Shown one piece after another: positions 25,653 to 36,700 of a DNA stretch of 64,000 nucleotides (position 1 is the first letter of the stretch; every line of letters starts with the position of its first letter). Source of the DNA: Amphiura filiformis. Lineage: Eukaryota > Echinodermata > Ophiuroidea > Amphilepidida > Amphiuridae. The DNA lies in the NCBI RefSeq assembly GCF_039555335.1, contig NC_092640.1, positions 44,787,599 through 44,851,598 on the forward strand. The letters run 5' to 3'. Under the pieces are notes generated by a model. The model made no database searches and had not been told where the DNA came from. It worked only from the letters and a program-made list of their open reading frames with translations. The translations under genes and the position numbers were made by a program.

Positions 25653-25925
25653 TAATTAAATACAAATACACATAGAAAATGTTTATTACTCTAATAGTCT
25701 ATTTGGCTTCCTTGAGAGAGAGTGATGTCAGAACATTGTTGGAGTAAAATTGACATCATGTGAACAGCGAGCACAGACGTACCACCTTTAGTGATTGCAC
25801 CTGTAAACACATATTTCTTTGAGTCACTGTACGCACGATTTAATACCACATGTATGCACACACTGATATCACTTTCTCGAAGCCAAAGGACTATTAGCTA
25901 TTGGTCATAATCATAGACTGTAGTA
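25653..25925. other. spacer without recognised feature
   Basis: No repeat or frame stands out. Confidence 0.4.
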
Positions 25926-27598
25926 GATATCTATGGGTGGCCGTGAGGGCCAAAAGGGTCTCAAAACCACACAAGGGTCTCAAAAGTACAATAAGATCTC
26001 AAAAACACACAAAGGTCTCAGAAATAAACACACAACAAGGTCTCAAAAGTATAATAAGGTCTCAAAAACACAAAAAGCTCTCAGAAACAAACACACAGTA
26101 ATGTCTCACTAGCACAATACCAACAGAGAAAGGTCTCAGAAGCAAACACACAAGAATGTCTCAATAGTATAATAATTAAGGTCTCAAATACAGAGAAAGG
26201 TCTCAAAAACAGAGAAAGGTCTCAAAAACAGAGAAAGGTCTCAAAAACAGAGAAAGGTCTCAAACACAGAGAAATTCAGAAAAAGGTCTCAAAAACACGT
26301 TATGGTCTCAAAAACACGTTATGGTCTCAAAAACATGTTATGGTCTCAAAAACACTTTATGGTCTCAAAAATATGTCAAGGTCTCAAACCAGGTATTACA
26401 TCCGACCGTTATATGTGCAGTATCGCATGCAGTACTGCACACATCAGCTTGCAGTTTAAGCATGCGAAACTACACATTCCGGCCACGCACTTCCGCATGA
26501 GGAGAGGAAGTAAGGAAGTACATATCCCAACTTGCATTTCCGCATGCGGTGATGCAGGTTAGATGTGCAGTTCCGCATGGGGAACTGCAATATTTTTGGT
26601 GCATTTCCGCATGAGGAATTGCAATATTTTTGGTGTATTTCCGCATGGTGAACTGCAATATTTTGGTGTATTTCCGCATGGGGAACTGCAATATGTTTGG
26701 TGTATTTTCGCATGGGGAACTGCAATTATTTTGGCGTATTTCCGCATGGGGATCTGCAATTTGTTTGTGGCATTGCCGCATGCAAAAAAAAGCGGAAATG
26801 CACCAAAATGTTGCAGTTCCCCATCTTGAACCGCACATCCCGATGTGCATCACCGCATGTGGAAATGCTAGTTGGGATGTGTAGTTCCGCATGCGGGTGT
26901 GCGTGACGGAATGTGCAGTTTCGCATGTGGAACTGCAAGCGGATGTGTGCAGTACTGCATGCGGTCGGTTGTAATACCTGGTTTGAGACCTTGACGTGTT
27001 TTTGAGACCATAACATGTTTTTGAGACCATAACAGGTTTTTGAGACCATAACATGTTTTTGAGACCTTTTTCTGTTTTTGAAACCTTTCTCTTTGTTAAG
27101 GAAATTTCTCTGTTTTTGAGACCTTTCTCTGTATTTGAGACCTTTCTCTGTTTTTGAGACCTTGCTCTGTTTTTGAGACCTTGCTCTGTTTTTGAGACCT
27201 TTCTCTGTTTTTGAGACCTTTCTCTGTTTTTGAGACCTTTCTCCGTTTTTGAGACCATTCTCTGTTTTTGAGACCTTTCTCTGTTTTTGAGACCTTTCTC
27301 TGTATTTGAGACCTTTCTCTGTATTTGAGACCTTTCCCTGTTTTTGAGATACTATTGAGACATTGTTGTGTGTTTGTTTCTGAGACCTTTCTGTTTTGAG
27401 ACCGTATTGGGCTGTTGCGACATTACTGTGTGTTTGTTTCTGACAGCTTTCTGTGTTTTTGAGACCTTATTATATACTTTTGAGACCTTGTTGTGTGTTT
27501 ATTTCTGAGACCTTTGTGTGTTTTTGAGACCTTATTGTACTTTTGAGACCCTTGTGTGGTTTTGAGACCCTTTTGGCCCTCACGGCCAGCCCATAGAT
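25926..27598. repeat. 1.7-kb nested palindrome made of GGTCTCAAAAAC minisatellites
   Basis: The outer ends (ATCTATGGGTGGCCGTGAGG and the inverse ending near 27598) are inverted. Each arm (about 25960-26395, 26975-27560) is a tandem array with a unit near 19 bp, (A)GGTCTCAAAAACAGAGAA and variants, inverted between arms. Within lies a second inverted pair, ACCAGGTATTACA...CGACCG / CGGTCGGTTGTAATACCTGG, enclosing a 36-bp array. The 262-codon minus-strand frame at 27258-26470 is a translation of the repeats, since both arrays translate in many frames. It may be a foldback transposon with expanded subterminal repeats; no TSD was found. Confidence 0.85.
26566..26790. repeat. 36-bp tandem array with TTCCGCATGNGGAA palindrome
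   Basis: Six units of about 36 bp, TTTCCGCATGGGGAACTGCA followed by ATATTTTTGGTGTA. Each carries the near-palindrome TTCCGCATGNGGAA; looser copies of the core continue on both sides (26480-26960). Confidence 0.9.
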
Positions 27599-28800
27599 AG
27601 GCCTTACATTGGCCAGACATTTTAAAACTTTGCAATGAGTTTTAGTAAACATTCAAACGTACAGTATTGGGGTTTGAACATGAGGTCATATTTATGAAAT
27701 TTGCTACACAAGTAACATTTGTACTCCAATTGATGCTCAAAGCAATTGTCCAGTGTTTCCCTGACAAACTTCCATTTGATAGTCTTAATTCACTGTTTTT
27801 GCCATATTTTGGCCATGGTGAGCTATAATTAGTGAGCATCTGCACATCTCAGCTTACAACAATCCATTTTCCAATCCAAAGAATTTAAAGATGGTTGCTT
27901 TTTTCTTGTATATTCGACACAACCACCTTACGTGTATCAAATGTGATGACGAATCCATCAGCCACCTTTTTCTTCTTGTCTTGCTCCAAGATCTCCTCTT
28001 TTCCGACCTATAATACACAATGATGCTCTTGCTGTCTACCTGGAATGACCTGTCTCCTCTTAGGGTATGGCGTATCTCCAATTACATCACACTTCATTCC
28101 CTCCGCTGGCCTGAAAATTGAGCATGTTAAAATATGAGAACATAAATTGAACTGCTGTTTTATAAGAGCTTAAAACAAACTAAAGCAGTAGCAACTGACA
28201 AGTAGGTGAACTTTGGATGGATCTAAGAAAGCAGTGTTGCCAAAAATTTTGCAGTGTCAAGGCGTAGCGAATTGGTTTGCCAGGCTGCAAGGAATGACTC
28301 TCAAGGAGCCCAATTTTAAAGATTCCAACATAAGTGCCCAATATCAGATATATGGACAATTCACCCGGATTTAGAACGTAAATCACCCAATTGAGCGGAA
28401 AAGCAATTCACTTAAAAACATACGGTTCATGGGAAGTTACCGACCAAACAATCAATGGTCACAAAAACCCATTGTCATTCCATTTTGGAGCTTCAGAGAC
28501 TAAAATCTTCAAAATTCGGTTGAATTGAAAGGAAAATATAGTCACATTACTGCCGCTGAACTGACTCTTGCAATGCAAAGTAGCCCAATTTTAGGCTACA
28601 TTACTTACCAGATGTTTCCAAATTTAACCAAAGTTAATGCTTTATTTAGCTAAATGGTGACAGATAATAAATGCATTCTCAATGCTTGGAAAAAAATCAT
28701 GCTTTTAACAAACACAAACATTTTTCCTAACAGTTCAATTACAATGTACCATCAACATTTGACAATACTATGATTGAGCTTGTTAAAAATTTAAATATCT
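27599..28800. other. stretch without intact gene
   Basis: Apart from the possible LINE relic listed separately at 27890-28015, no frame shows a domain, and no repeat structure stands out. Confidence 0.35.
27890..28015 (+). pseudogene. possible zinc-knuckle tail of a retroelement
   Basis: One plus-strand frame reads HLTCIKCDDESISHLFLL and then stops. C-x2-C...H with a following leucine-rich stretch resembles the C-terminal zinc-knuckle motif (CxxC-x7-8-H-x4-C) of many LINE proteins, but the last cysteine is missing and no polymerase motif is nearby. Weak call. Confidence 0.25.
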
Positions 28801-29765
28801 GGGTTTGAGACTTTCTTTTGGTCTCTCATGGTTGACTCAAATTGTCACCCATCAAGACAAACATCTTCTTTACTATACATTAGTTAGCACATGTTTGGAT
28901 CTCATTTCACTCTTTTGTTATAAAGTTTGTTTCCACGGATTCAAATATCAATTGATGTATCGATCTATATTCAGTGTGCTAATAATTCATCTCAAAGCCC
29001 CGTGCACATTAGTAAATTGGCCCGTTGTTTGTGTTATTCCTGCTGGATTGAGTAAATTTCTTTCTGCTGTTTTATTTTTTTCCGATCCACCACACAAAAA
29101 TTTCACGTCTGACATAGTCAGACCTTAAAATAGCCTAAAGCGTAAATCTCAATAAAAATGCTTCATACATGTATTAGCCACAGTGCAACCTCCATAAGAG
29201 ATGAAAAGGTGGTCTATTCTTGCCACAGATATTTGATTAATTTTTTAATTGGGAAGGGCTTTGAGACAAACTATCAAATCAAGATGGCCTAATCACTGCG
29301 TGCTGATGATGCATCTGTTGTCATTGATAGATATTGACTCCGTGGAACAGACTGAAAAGGAGGTTAGTTTCGTAAAATTCTTTTATTGTATTGCATGCAT
29401 ACTTTGAGGCTATTCAAGCTACACTGTTTTTCTTCTCTTTTTTATGAATGTGTCCCTCTTAATAAAATATATTGATTTTTATCTTGAAAACATGAATACC
29501 TAGATATTGATTGCCCTAATTAGCATGGCCATTGACTAATGACAAGCCTCGATTTTAATACATTTGTAAATACCTTGTGGGGACTTCAGTTTAGGTATAG
29601 ATGAAAGCCCAGTTACTGATTATCCATCATATAAGTTTAATTTCAACTTTAGTTTATTCATTGATACATGCAATATGGTCTTGGCCAATGGCCATGGGTG
29701 GAAAAAGGTAGTTCAAAAAAGGAGGGATATCTTGGAATGCAAAGCTGAAATTTGGGGACTCCAAG
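28801..29765. other. stretch without recognised gene
   Basis: A 107-codon plus-strand frame (28805-29128) is hydrophobic in parts but has no motif I recognise and no supporting splice or codon signal. I do not call it a gene. Confidence 0.3.
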
Positions 29766-30077
29766 CCTAAAGACCTGAAAATATAAAAGTTAAAGAGACA
29801 ATCTCACCAGGAATTCCAGAGATCGCTCAAGCTAATGATCACAGTGAATGGTTACGGGATACCACAAGCAGCAGAGCTCCTGCAGATGACAGATGCCAAT
29901 GTTGCAGTCGGTGCAGTTCTTCACCCCAAACTCATGAAACTTCTCCGGTAGAAAAAATGCTGCAAGACAACAAAGATACAGAACCTGTCAGTGGCAATGT
30001 AGAAGCAGATTTGACTACATGCATAAATGCTATACAAGACTGTGTAACTGAACATAACTTGATGAAAGCTGGCTGAT
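29766..30077 (+). pseudogene. unclassified open segment without start codon
   Basis: A frame of about 104 codons runs from after a stop near 29764 to TGA at 30075-30077. It contains a Cys/Ser-rich part (RCQCCSRCSSSPQTHETSP) and an acidic part. A second frame from 29836 also reads like protein (VNGYGIPQAAELLQMTDANV) until TAG near 29950. Two good-looking frames at once may mean a frameshifted relic. It could be an exon or a decayed transposon gene; I do not recognise the family. Confidence 0.25.
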
Positions 30078-31081
30078 GACACCAGGCAACCTGTTAACCA
30101 AGTGGGGAGTGAGTGGAATCATCAGGATGAAATGCAACTGAAATTGCAAAATGCTACTCACAATTTTGGAATTGCTACTCAAATCTGAAAGTGAGTAGCA
30201 TTTTTGCTACACAAAAAATATTCAAAATCGATCACTGATTATGACCCCTACCCTCAGATATGTGAGGAGGGCCGGATATCATCTTTTGTGCGGTTACATT
30301 AATGACTATCCCAGTGTTGTAGTCCTCGAGTACAGTCCTCGGCCTCGAGGACAGGTTTTGAAGTCCTTGGTCCTCGGACATGTAGTCCTTGGCCTCGGAC
30401 GGGTAGTCCTTGGCCTTGGCCTCGGACCCCAAAGTCCTTGGTCCTCAACAACAAGGACCTGACAAGGACAGGCAAAATCACCAAAAATGCAGGCAAATGT
30501 TTAAAGAGTGAAAGAGTACAATCTGCTGTTTAGTTATAAATTTAAACTTTTTAGAGAAACATGACAAGGATAGCTTTTTATTGTACCTGATTGAAATACA
30601 AAACAGTTTGTCAATATTTTGGTGCACTCTTAACTATCATCTTTGCTCTTTGCAAAACATGCACATGGAGGCCAAATATGTGGTTTTATATTAAAATTCC
30701 ACTCAGCCAATATGATTCCTAAAATAGGAATATCGAATAGACACAAGAGGTTCTTTAGATATTTGAAGAAACTCATTGGACGCTACTGTAGGACATGTTT
30801 CGATTACCGGGTAGGCCTAACTGTGATCAAATGAATTTTATCTATTTTAGTTATAATCTCATCAGCAACATTTTGCTGCATTTGATCTTAAGATAGATCA
30901 GTGCCCATTTTAGGCTGTGTTGTCGCACATATACATGTATACCACATAACTGTCTTTTGACATCAAAATGGTAGGTATGCGGATCAAACACATAAGTGTA
31001 TATATTGTAATCTTCACTGCTTGTCTAGATAGGGGAACAGCCCAAAAGTTGAAGTCTTATTTACTTAAAGTCCTTCCGTTA

Positions 31082-31224
31082 GGCTGAGATCACATAGAAG
31101 TACCAGATACGGTATTCGCTATACTGAAATACACTCATTCGATCACATAGTATACTCCTATGTGATATATCAGCCTAATCGAACGAGCAAATACCGTATA
31201 TTGTATGTCTATGTGATCGCAGCC
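31082..31224. mobile_element. 143-bp Harbinger-like MITE
   Basis: Flanked by TTA at 31079-31081 and 31225-31227. The ends GGCTGAGATCACATAG and CTATGTGATCGCAGCC are inverted for about 35 bp, with two further inverted CTATGTGAT copies near 31147 and 31159. Confidence 0.85.
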
Positions 31225-32371
31225 TTAGGGAGGGAGGGGGTCGAAAAGTCAGATTACGTTTGTAACAAAAGTTGTTAAAACATCGGTCAAAGTTGATCTT
31301 TTTTTAAAAGGATTTAATATAAAATTTCAGTATTTTCTGAAGTAGGCCTACGATATATTGAAATTTTACAGTGGTTGCTTCAAAATGATTTTAAATCAAT
31401 ATACATTGTAGTGTACAGTACTCGCAAACCTGCAACTTGTAAGTTAATTTTGTAAGCAGCTGATTATTTTTATTTGAAAATACAGCAAATCCTAATTATT
31501 TTTTTTCTTTTTAATAGGTACGAAGAAAATATCTTAAAATAAAATAAGAATATTTGTTTCTTCCATAAACGTGATCACTAGTATCCTAGCATTGTCGCAA
31601 ACCCATCAACCATAGCAACGGCACTGTATCCTACATGTATGAATACAGGTTGGAGTTTTCAATATTTGACACTTGCGTTAGAGGGAGGGTGGAGGGTTAG
31701 CGTTCTAGCGAAAGGGCTTTTCGTTTATAGGATTTCATCGAACTTTTGGGTTGTTCCCCAAGACTAAAAAACAAATCGATATAATGAACAAATTGGGTTT
31801 TGTTGGTTGAAACTAGGATAAAGAGTCCATTTTAGACATGTTTATTTTATAAAGTTCTATGACTTACTGTGCAGCATTATTTAAGAGCCAATCTCCCTTA
31901 TTATGTACGGATTTGCGATACAAAAAAAAATAGAATTGTCTCTAAAAAATAATTTTGGTACATATTAGCACCAGCAACTCACATGTAAAATATGAGCGTG
32001 CACAGCGCCTCGTTCAGCTTGAAAAATTCTTGAAATTTCAGCCTCTCTGAGCCTTACTTGCAAATGGTAAACTTTGGAGGTGCATAACATCGCATGCGCA
32101 TCATCATCCCAACCTGCATTTTGCATTTTTTTAAAGTACCAAATGGTTACATTACAAAAACCAAGAAAAAAAATTGGGATCTTGATGGCGCACAAAATCA
32201 GCAAATCCAATGATTTGATGAAAAGCGCCATCGTGCAAACTTCAAAGCATCATAACGGGCTGCGCCATCAAGATCCCAAGTCCGAACAAGTTTGAAATTA
32301 AAGACCTCCATGGCAAGTTTCATTTTTCAGCAAAAATTTTTTGGGATGTCGTTGGCGCACAGAGTTAACAG

Positions 32372-32384
32372 AGGTCAAAGGTCA
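32372..32384 (+). promoter_or_regulatory. DR1 nuclear-receptor-like sites in palindrome arms
   Basis: AGGTCAAAGGTCA, two AGGTCA half-sites one base apart, stands here and at 32745-32757. Inverse copies are at 34424-34436 and 34797-34809. The motif fits DR1 sites bound by HNF4/RXR/COUP-type receptors. Function is not shown. Confidence 0.4.
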
Positions 32385-33064
32385 AAATTTCCTATTTTCG
32401 CACATTTTTGCACGCCTGTATTATTGCGCGCCAACGTCACCTGACTCTCCGAATAGGATTTCATCAAAGAAGAGGTAATTCTCTGCAAGAACTGAAAAAA
32501 TTAGCTTGGGATCTCTTGATCTTCATATTTTTCTGAGTTTTTGAAAATGGACTTAGCCTCATTTTGGAGGTCAATTTGACCTCTTTTTCACACTCGCTGC
32601 ACAATGTGGGCTTTTTACTGCATCACAAAAAGATGCGCCAACAAGATCCCAATTTTATTTTTCATTGTCTAGCTTCTTTGGTGACCAGTAGACAAAAAAC
32701 AAGCAACAGCTAATTGGGATCATGTGGGCGCACTAATATAAAAGAGGTCAAAGGTCAAGCTTTGTGCCAAAGTGATGCATATTTGCCTATGTGCAGCACG
32801 AAAGTGGAACTTTGTCGCGCAACAAAAATGTGCGCCAACAAGATCCCATCTTACTTTTTGGATGATTGGATAAAGGGCTTATGTATAACTGATAACAAGT
32901 AAAAAAAAATGGGATCATGTGGGCGCACTAATTCAATAGAGGTCAAAGTTCATACTTTGTGCCAAATTGGCATTACTTTGCCTATGTGCAGCACAAAAGT
33001 AGAACTTTGACCCTCAATAAAAATGTGCGCCAACAAGATCCCATCTTACTTTTTGGATGATTGG

Positions 33065-33531
33065 CACGGTTGTTTGATGTATATAGAATTGGCTTCATTA
33101 TTAACTAAATACAAACTATAGATGGCGCTATTTATCCTAAATCATATCTCTTTATTTGCAAGGGGTAGGTGATTAATACTGCCATTAAAACAGCTGGAAT
33201 AGGTGAAACAAGCAACAAGGAAATTTTATAAACATATTTTATGAAACAATAAAAGGAATTATTTGTATTAAAAGCTTGAAAGAGTAATTTCCAGTTTCTA
33301 AATAGCGCCACCAAGTTTGTCATTAATAGATACATTTTATAGCCGGAAAAACGTTTAAAAATGCTATAAAAGTTAATAATTTTGTAACAAATGGGAAATT
33401 AAAGTTGAGAATGACTCAAAAGCATTTGTATACATTAGCATGATATCACATTAAGCTGTTTAAGCCTAAAATTTGGTTGTGCATGATGTTTTGTTTGAAA
33501 AATTAATAAATGATCCCATCAAACAACCGTG
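33065..33531. mobile_element. 467-bp MITE, CACGGTTGTTTGATG ends, TTGG duplication
   Basis: It splits a palindrome unit that elsewhere reads GGATGATTGGATAAAGGG. The flanks give TTGG at 33061-33064 and 33532-33535, so the duplication is 4 bp. The ends CACGGTTGTTTGATG / CATCAAACAACCGTG are inverted and perfect for 15 bp. CAC-type ends with a 4-bp duplication suggest the Chapaev branch of CMC elements (inference). Confidence 0.85.
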
Positions 33532-35501
33532 TTGGATAAAGGGGCTTATGTATAACTGATAACAAGTAAAAAAAAAAGTGGGATCATGTGGGCGCACTAA
33601 TTCAATAGAGGTCAAAGTTCATACTTCATACAAAATTAACCGATTTTTAGCCTAAAGTTGCCGAATTCGGCAACCTTTCACTCAAACTTTGCAAAATATG
33701 ACTAAGTATTTTGACAAAAAAATTTTTTACTCTCACCAACTACCATGATGGAATCAGCATCATCTGAAATGCACTCACACCAGTTTCTATGAGACATGTC
33801 TGTGATCCCCATTGAAAAAAAAATCGGCACAAAGTATGAACTTTGACCTCTATTGAATTAGTGCGCCCACATGATCCCACTTTTTTTTTACTTATTATTA
33901 GTTATACATAAGCCCCTTTATCCAATCATCCAAAAAGTAAGATGGGATCTTGTTGGCGCGACAAGAAGTAGGGTCAAAGTTCCACTTTTGTGCTGCACAT
34001 AGGCAAAATAATGCGAAATCGCCACAAAGTATGAGCTTTGACCTCTATTGAATTAGTGCGCCCACATGATCCCACTTTTTTTTACTTATTATTAGTTATA
34101 CATAAGCCCCTTTATCCAATCATCCAAAAAGTAAGATAGGATCTTGTTGGCCCACATTTTTATTGCGGGTCAAAGTTCCACTTTTGTGCTGCACATAGGC
34201 AAAATAATGCCAATTCGGCACAAAGTATGAACTTTGACCTCTATTGAATTAGTGCGCCCACATGATCCCACTTTTTTTTTACTTGTTATCAGTTATACAT
34301 AAGCCCCTTTATCCAATCATCCTAAAAGTAAGATGGGATCTTGTTGGCGCACATTTTTATTGCGGTCAAAGTTCCACTTTTGTGCTGCAAATAGGCAAAT
34401 ATGCATCACTTTGGCACAAAGTTTGACCTTTGACCTCTTTTATATTAGAGCGCCCACATGATCCCAATTAGCTGTTGCTTGTGTTTTATCTACTGGTCGC
34501 CAAAGGAGCTAGACGATGACTAATAAAATTGGGATCTTGTTGGCGCATCTTTTTGTGATGCAGTAAAAAGCCCACATTGTGCAGCGAGTGGGAAAAAGAG
34601 GTCAAATTGACCTCCAAAATGAGGCTAAGTCCATTTTCAAAAAATCAGAAAAATATGAAGATCAAGAGATCCCAAGCTAATTTTTTCAGTTCTTGCAGAG
34701 AATTACCTCTTCTTTGATGAAATCCTATTCGGAGAGTCAGGTGACGTTGGCGCGCAATAATACAGGCGTGCAAATATGTGCGAAAATAGGAAATTTTGAC
34801 CTTTGACCTCTGTTAACTCGGTGCGCCAACGAAATCCCAACATTTTTTTGCTGAAAAATGAAACTTGCCATGGAGGTCTTTAATTTCAAACTTGTTCGGA
34901 CTTGGGATCTTGATGGCGCAGCCCGTTATGATGCTTTGAAGTTTGCACGAGGGCGCTTTTCATCAAATCATTGGATTTGCTGATTTTGTGCGCCATCAAG
35001 ATCCCAATTTTTTTTCTTGGTTTTTGTAATGTAACCATTTGGTACTTTAAAAAAATGCAAAATGCAGGTTGGGATGATGATGGCGCACGATGTTATGCAC
35101 CTCCAAAGTTTACCATTTGCAAGTAAGGCTCAGAGAGGCTGAAATTTCAAGAATTTTTTCAAGCTGAACGAGGCGCTGTGCACGCCATATTTTACATGTG
35201 AGTTGTTGGTGCTAATATGTACCAAAATTATTTTTTAGAGACAATTCTATTTTTTTTTTTATCTCATCCCCCTTATTCATGTACATAATAAGGGAGACTG
35301 GCTCTTAAAGTGCATATAAAATTGCCTTATGTTGACCCCCCCTGATCGGGCGTGGTTTAGTATGGTTCATTATTATGAAAGTCCTTGGCCTTGGCCTCCG
35401 AGACAAAAGTCCTTGGCCTCGGAGGGTTGTCCTTGGCCTCGGACACCATGTCCTTGGCCTTGGCCTCGGACACCAAGTCCTTGGCCTCGACTACAACACT
35501 G

Positions 35502-35754
35502 GACTATCCCCACCCCCGGGTATACATTGAGGGCATCGTATACCCACTAATGTGACGTATAGACCCAAACACACATCACATACAAAACCCATCTCAATAT
35601 GTGACTTGACCTTGACCGTGGTGAAGTTTGAAAAATGGCGAAATTTTAGAGTTCATTTTTCCCCATCCCGTTAAGATGTGGGTGATAGCGGATATTTGTA
35701 ATGAGTGAAATTTGTTTACAACTTAGGGAACAAGTTATGTAATGAAAGATCAAG
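35502..35754. other. spacer after hAT-like element
   Basis: Contains the right TSD, then sequence without a recognised feature. Confidence 0.4.
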
Positions 35755-36070
35755 CACAAGAGACCTATTTTTTTTGGTGTTTTGTGAAAAAAATCCATAT
35801 CTTTAATACGAAAGGTCAAAATTTTCAATTGATCGTCGGCTTTTCATCCCACCTACATACACTTTAAGTATAAATCATCAGATTTATAAAGTTTACTTCA
35901 AATGCGGTACTGTTAAATATAAAAATATCAATTTTAATGATTTGCCATAAAATGTGTATTACATGTATGGCGAATTTCAAAAAATCAAAATTATTTGATA
36001 TCAGAAGGACATTCTTCGTATTCAGAATGCAATTCGATATGTCTGATGTGCTATAATGTCCCACAATAAA
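35755..36070 (+). repeat. half of a foldback family also at 48311-48782
   Basis: About 300 bp closely match 48540-48780: GGCTTTTCATCCCACCTACA, AAGTATAAATCATCAGATTT and ATATAAAAATATCAATTTTA. The end GTCTGATGTGCTATAATGTCCCAC equals the inverse of the left end of the 48.3-kb copy, so this copy keeps mainly one arm. Confidence 0.8.
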
Positions 36071-36329
36071 TACTGTCCAAACGTTCATACCCCTTCCTAA
36101 AAGGCCTTAAATTTAAGGTAATTTATTCTTTATTACTCATGTAAAGTGCTGTTTTTAAATCAACTTTCATTCTTTTTCATAACATTTTAAATGAAATGTG
36201 CCAAGGGTGGCTGAGGATTAGGGGGAGGAGGATTAGGGGGAGGGTTATGGAAATATTAATATTTGGTCTCATTTGAAAGGGAAAATGTTGCAGTTAGATT
36301 ATATTAAATTTATTTTATTATAACAAGAA

Positions 36330-36700
36330 CCCTAGAGAGAGCAGCGGTTGTTCTCTCGCCTTGCACCACTGAGGACTCGGGTTCAAGCCCGGCGCGCACA
36401 CAAACTAATGTGCAATTGGGTTCCCGATTCCATGCTCGCTCTGCAGGTTTTCTCCAGGATCTTCAGTTTCCTCCTGCTTTCAAAAATAGGTTATTAGTTG
36501 TTTGGTAAATATCAAAAACTCCCTTCATCCAATGGAATTTGGGGAGCTGCACAGATAATTGGGGGATCTAAGTGCAGACAGGTTTGCGATCACGGATCTG
36601 ATTGTGATGATTCACCATGGCAGGGAAATTACAAACCTCTGAGATCTGGGGAAAGGCACTAGATGTTAACATCGGAATTTGTATTTTATTTATTTTATTT
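36330..36700 (+). mobile_element. tRNA-derived SINE
   Basis: The head (about 36335-36405) has an A-box-like AGCAGCGGTTGTTCTCTCGCC and a B-box GGTTCAAGCCC. It is followed by a body with GGTTTTCTCCAGGATCTTCA and GTTTCCTCCTGCTTTC, close to a central domain found in SINEs of many animals (possibly the Nin-type conserved domain; from memory, not checked). The 3' part (36515-36620) matches the SINE piece at 47753-47880 at about 85 percent. It ends in TTTATTTATTTTATTTT. RNA polymerase III transcription is expected for such elements. Confidence 0.75.

Larger units (their letters stand above)
31889..35306. repeat. 3.4-kb imperfect palindrome inside the hAT-like element
   Basis: The arms (about 31889-33640 and 33820-35306) are inverted; the outer parts match closely over more than 1 kb. 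Each arm ends inward in tandem units of about 195 bp. The core GGGATCWTGKKGGCGCAC recurs about every 100 bp, alternately oriented. The loop is near 33655-33810. In the left arm one tandem unit is split by the MITE at 33065-33531. Frames in it are shadows. Confidence 0.9.
30312..35501. mobile_element. 5.2-kb non-autonomous hAT-like element
   Basis: The ends are CAGTGTTGTAGTCCTCGAG and ...CTCGACTACAACACTG. The flanking 8-mers GACTATCC at 30304-30311 and 35502-35509 are identical: an exact 8-bp TSD as hAT elements make. Near both ends (30330-30450, 35375-35490) lie clusters of GTCCTTGGCCTCGGACA-type units, inverted between ends. Such subterminal arrays are typical of transposase binding sites. 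The interior holds a small MITE and a 3.4-kb imperfect palindrome. I find no hAT transposase frame, so mobility would depend on a partner. The TSD is perfect, so insertion was fairly recent. Confidence 0.88.

Noticed and set aside
26470-27258. 262-codon minus-strand frame, the longest in the window
   Set aside because: It lies fully in minisatellite arrays; the protein is a repeated translation (VSKTEKGLKN...) also open in other frames.
25901-27600. Possible CRISPR-like array (regular repeats)
   Set aside because: Repeats are contiguous minisatellites without unique spacers, and the genome is clearly animal.
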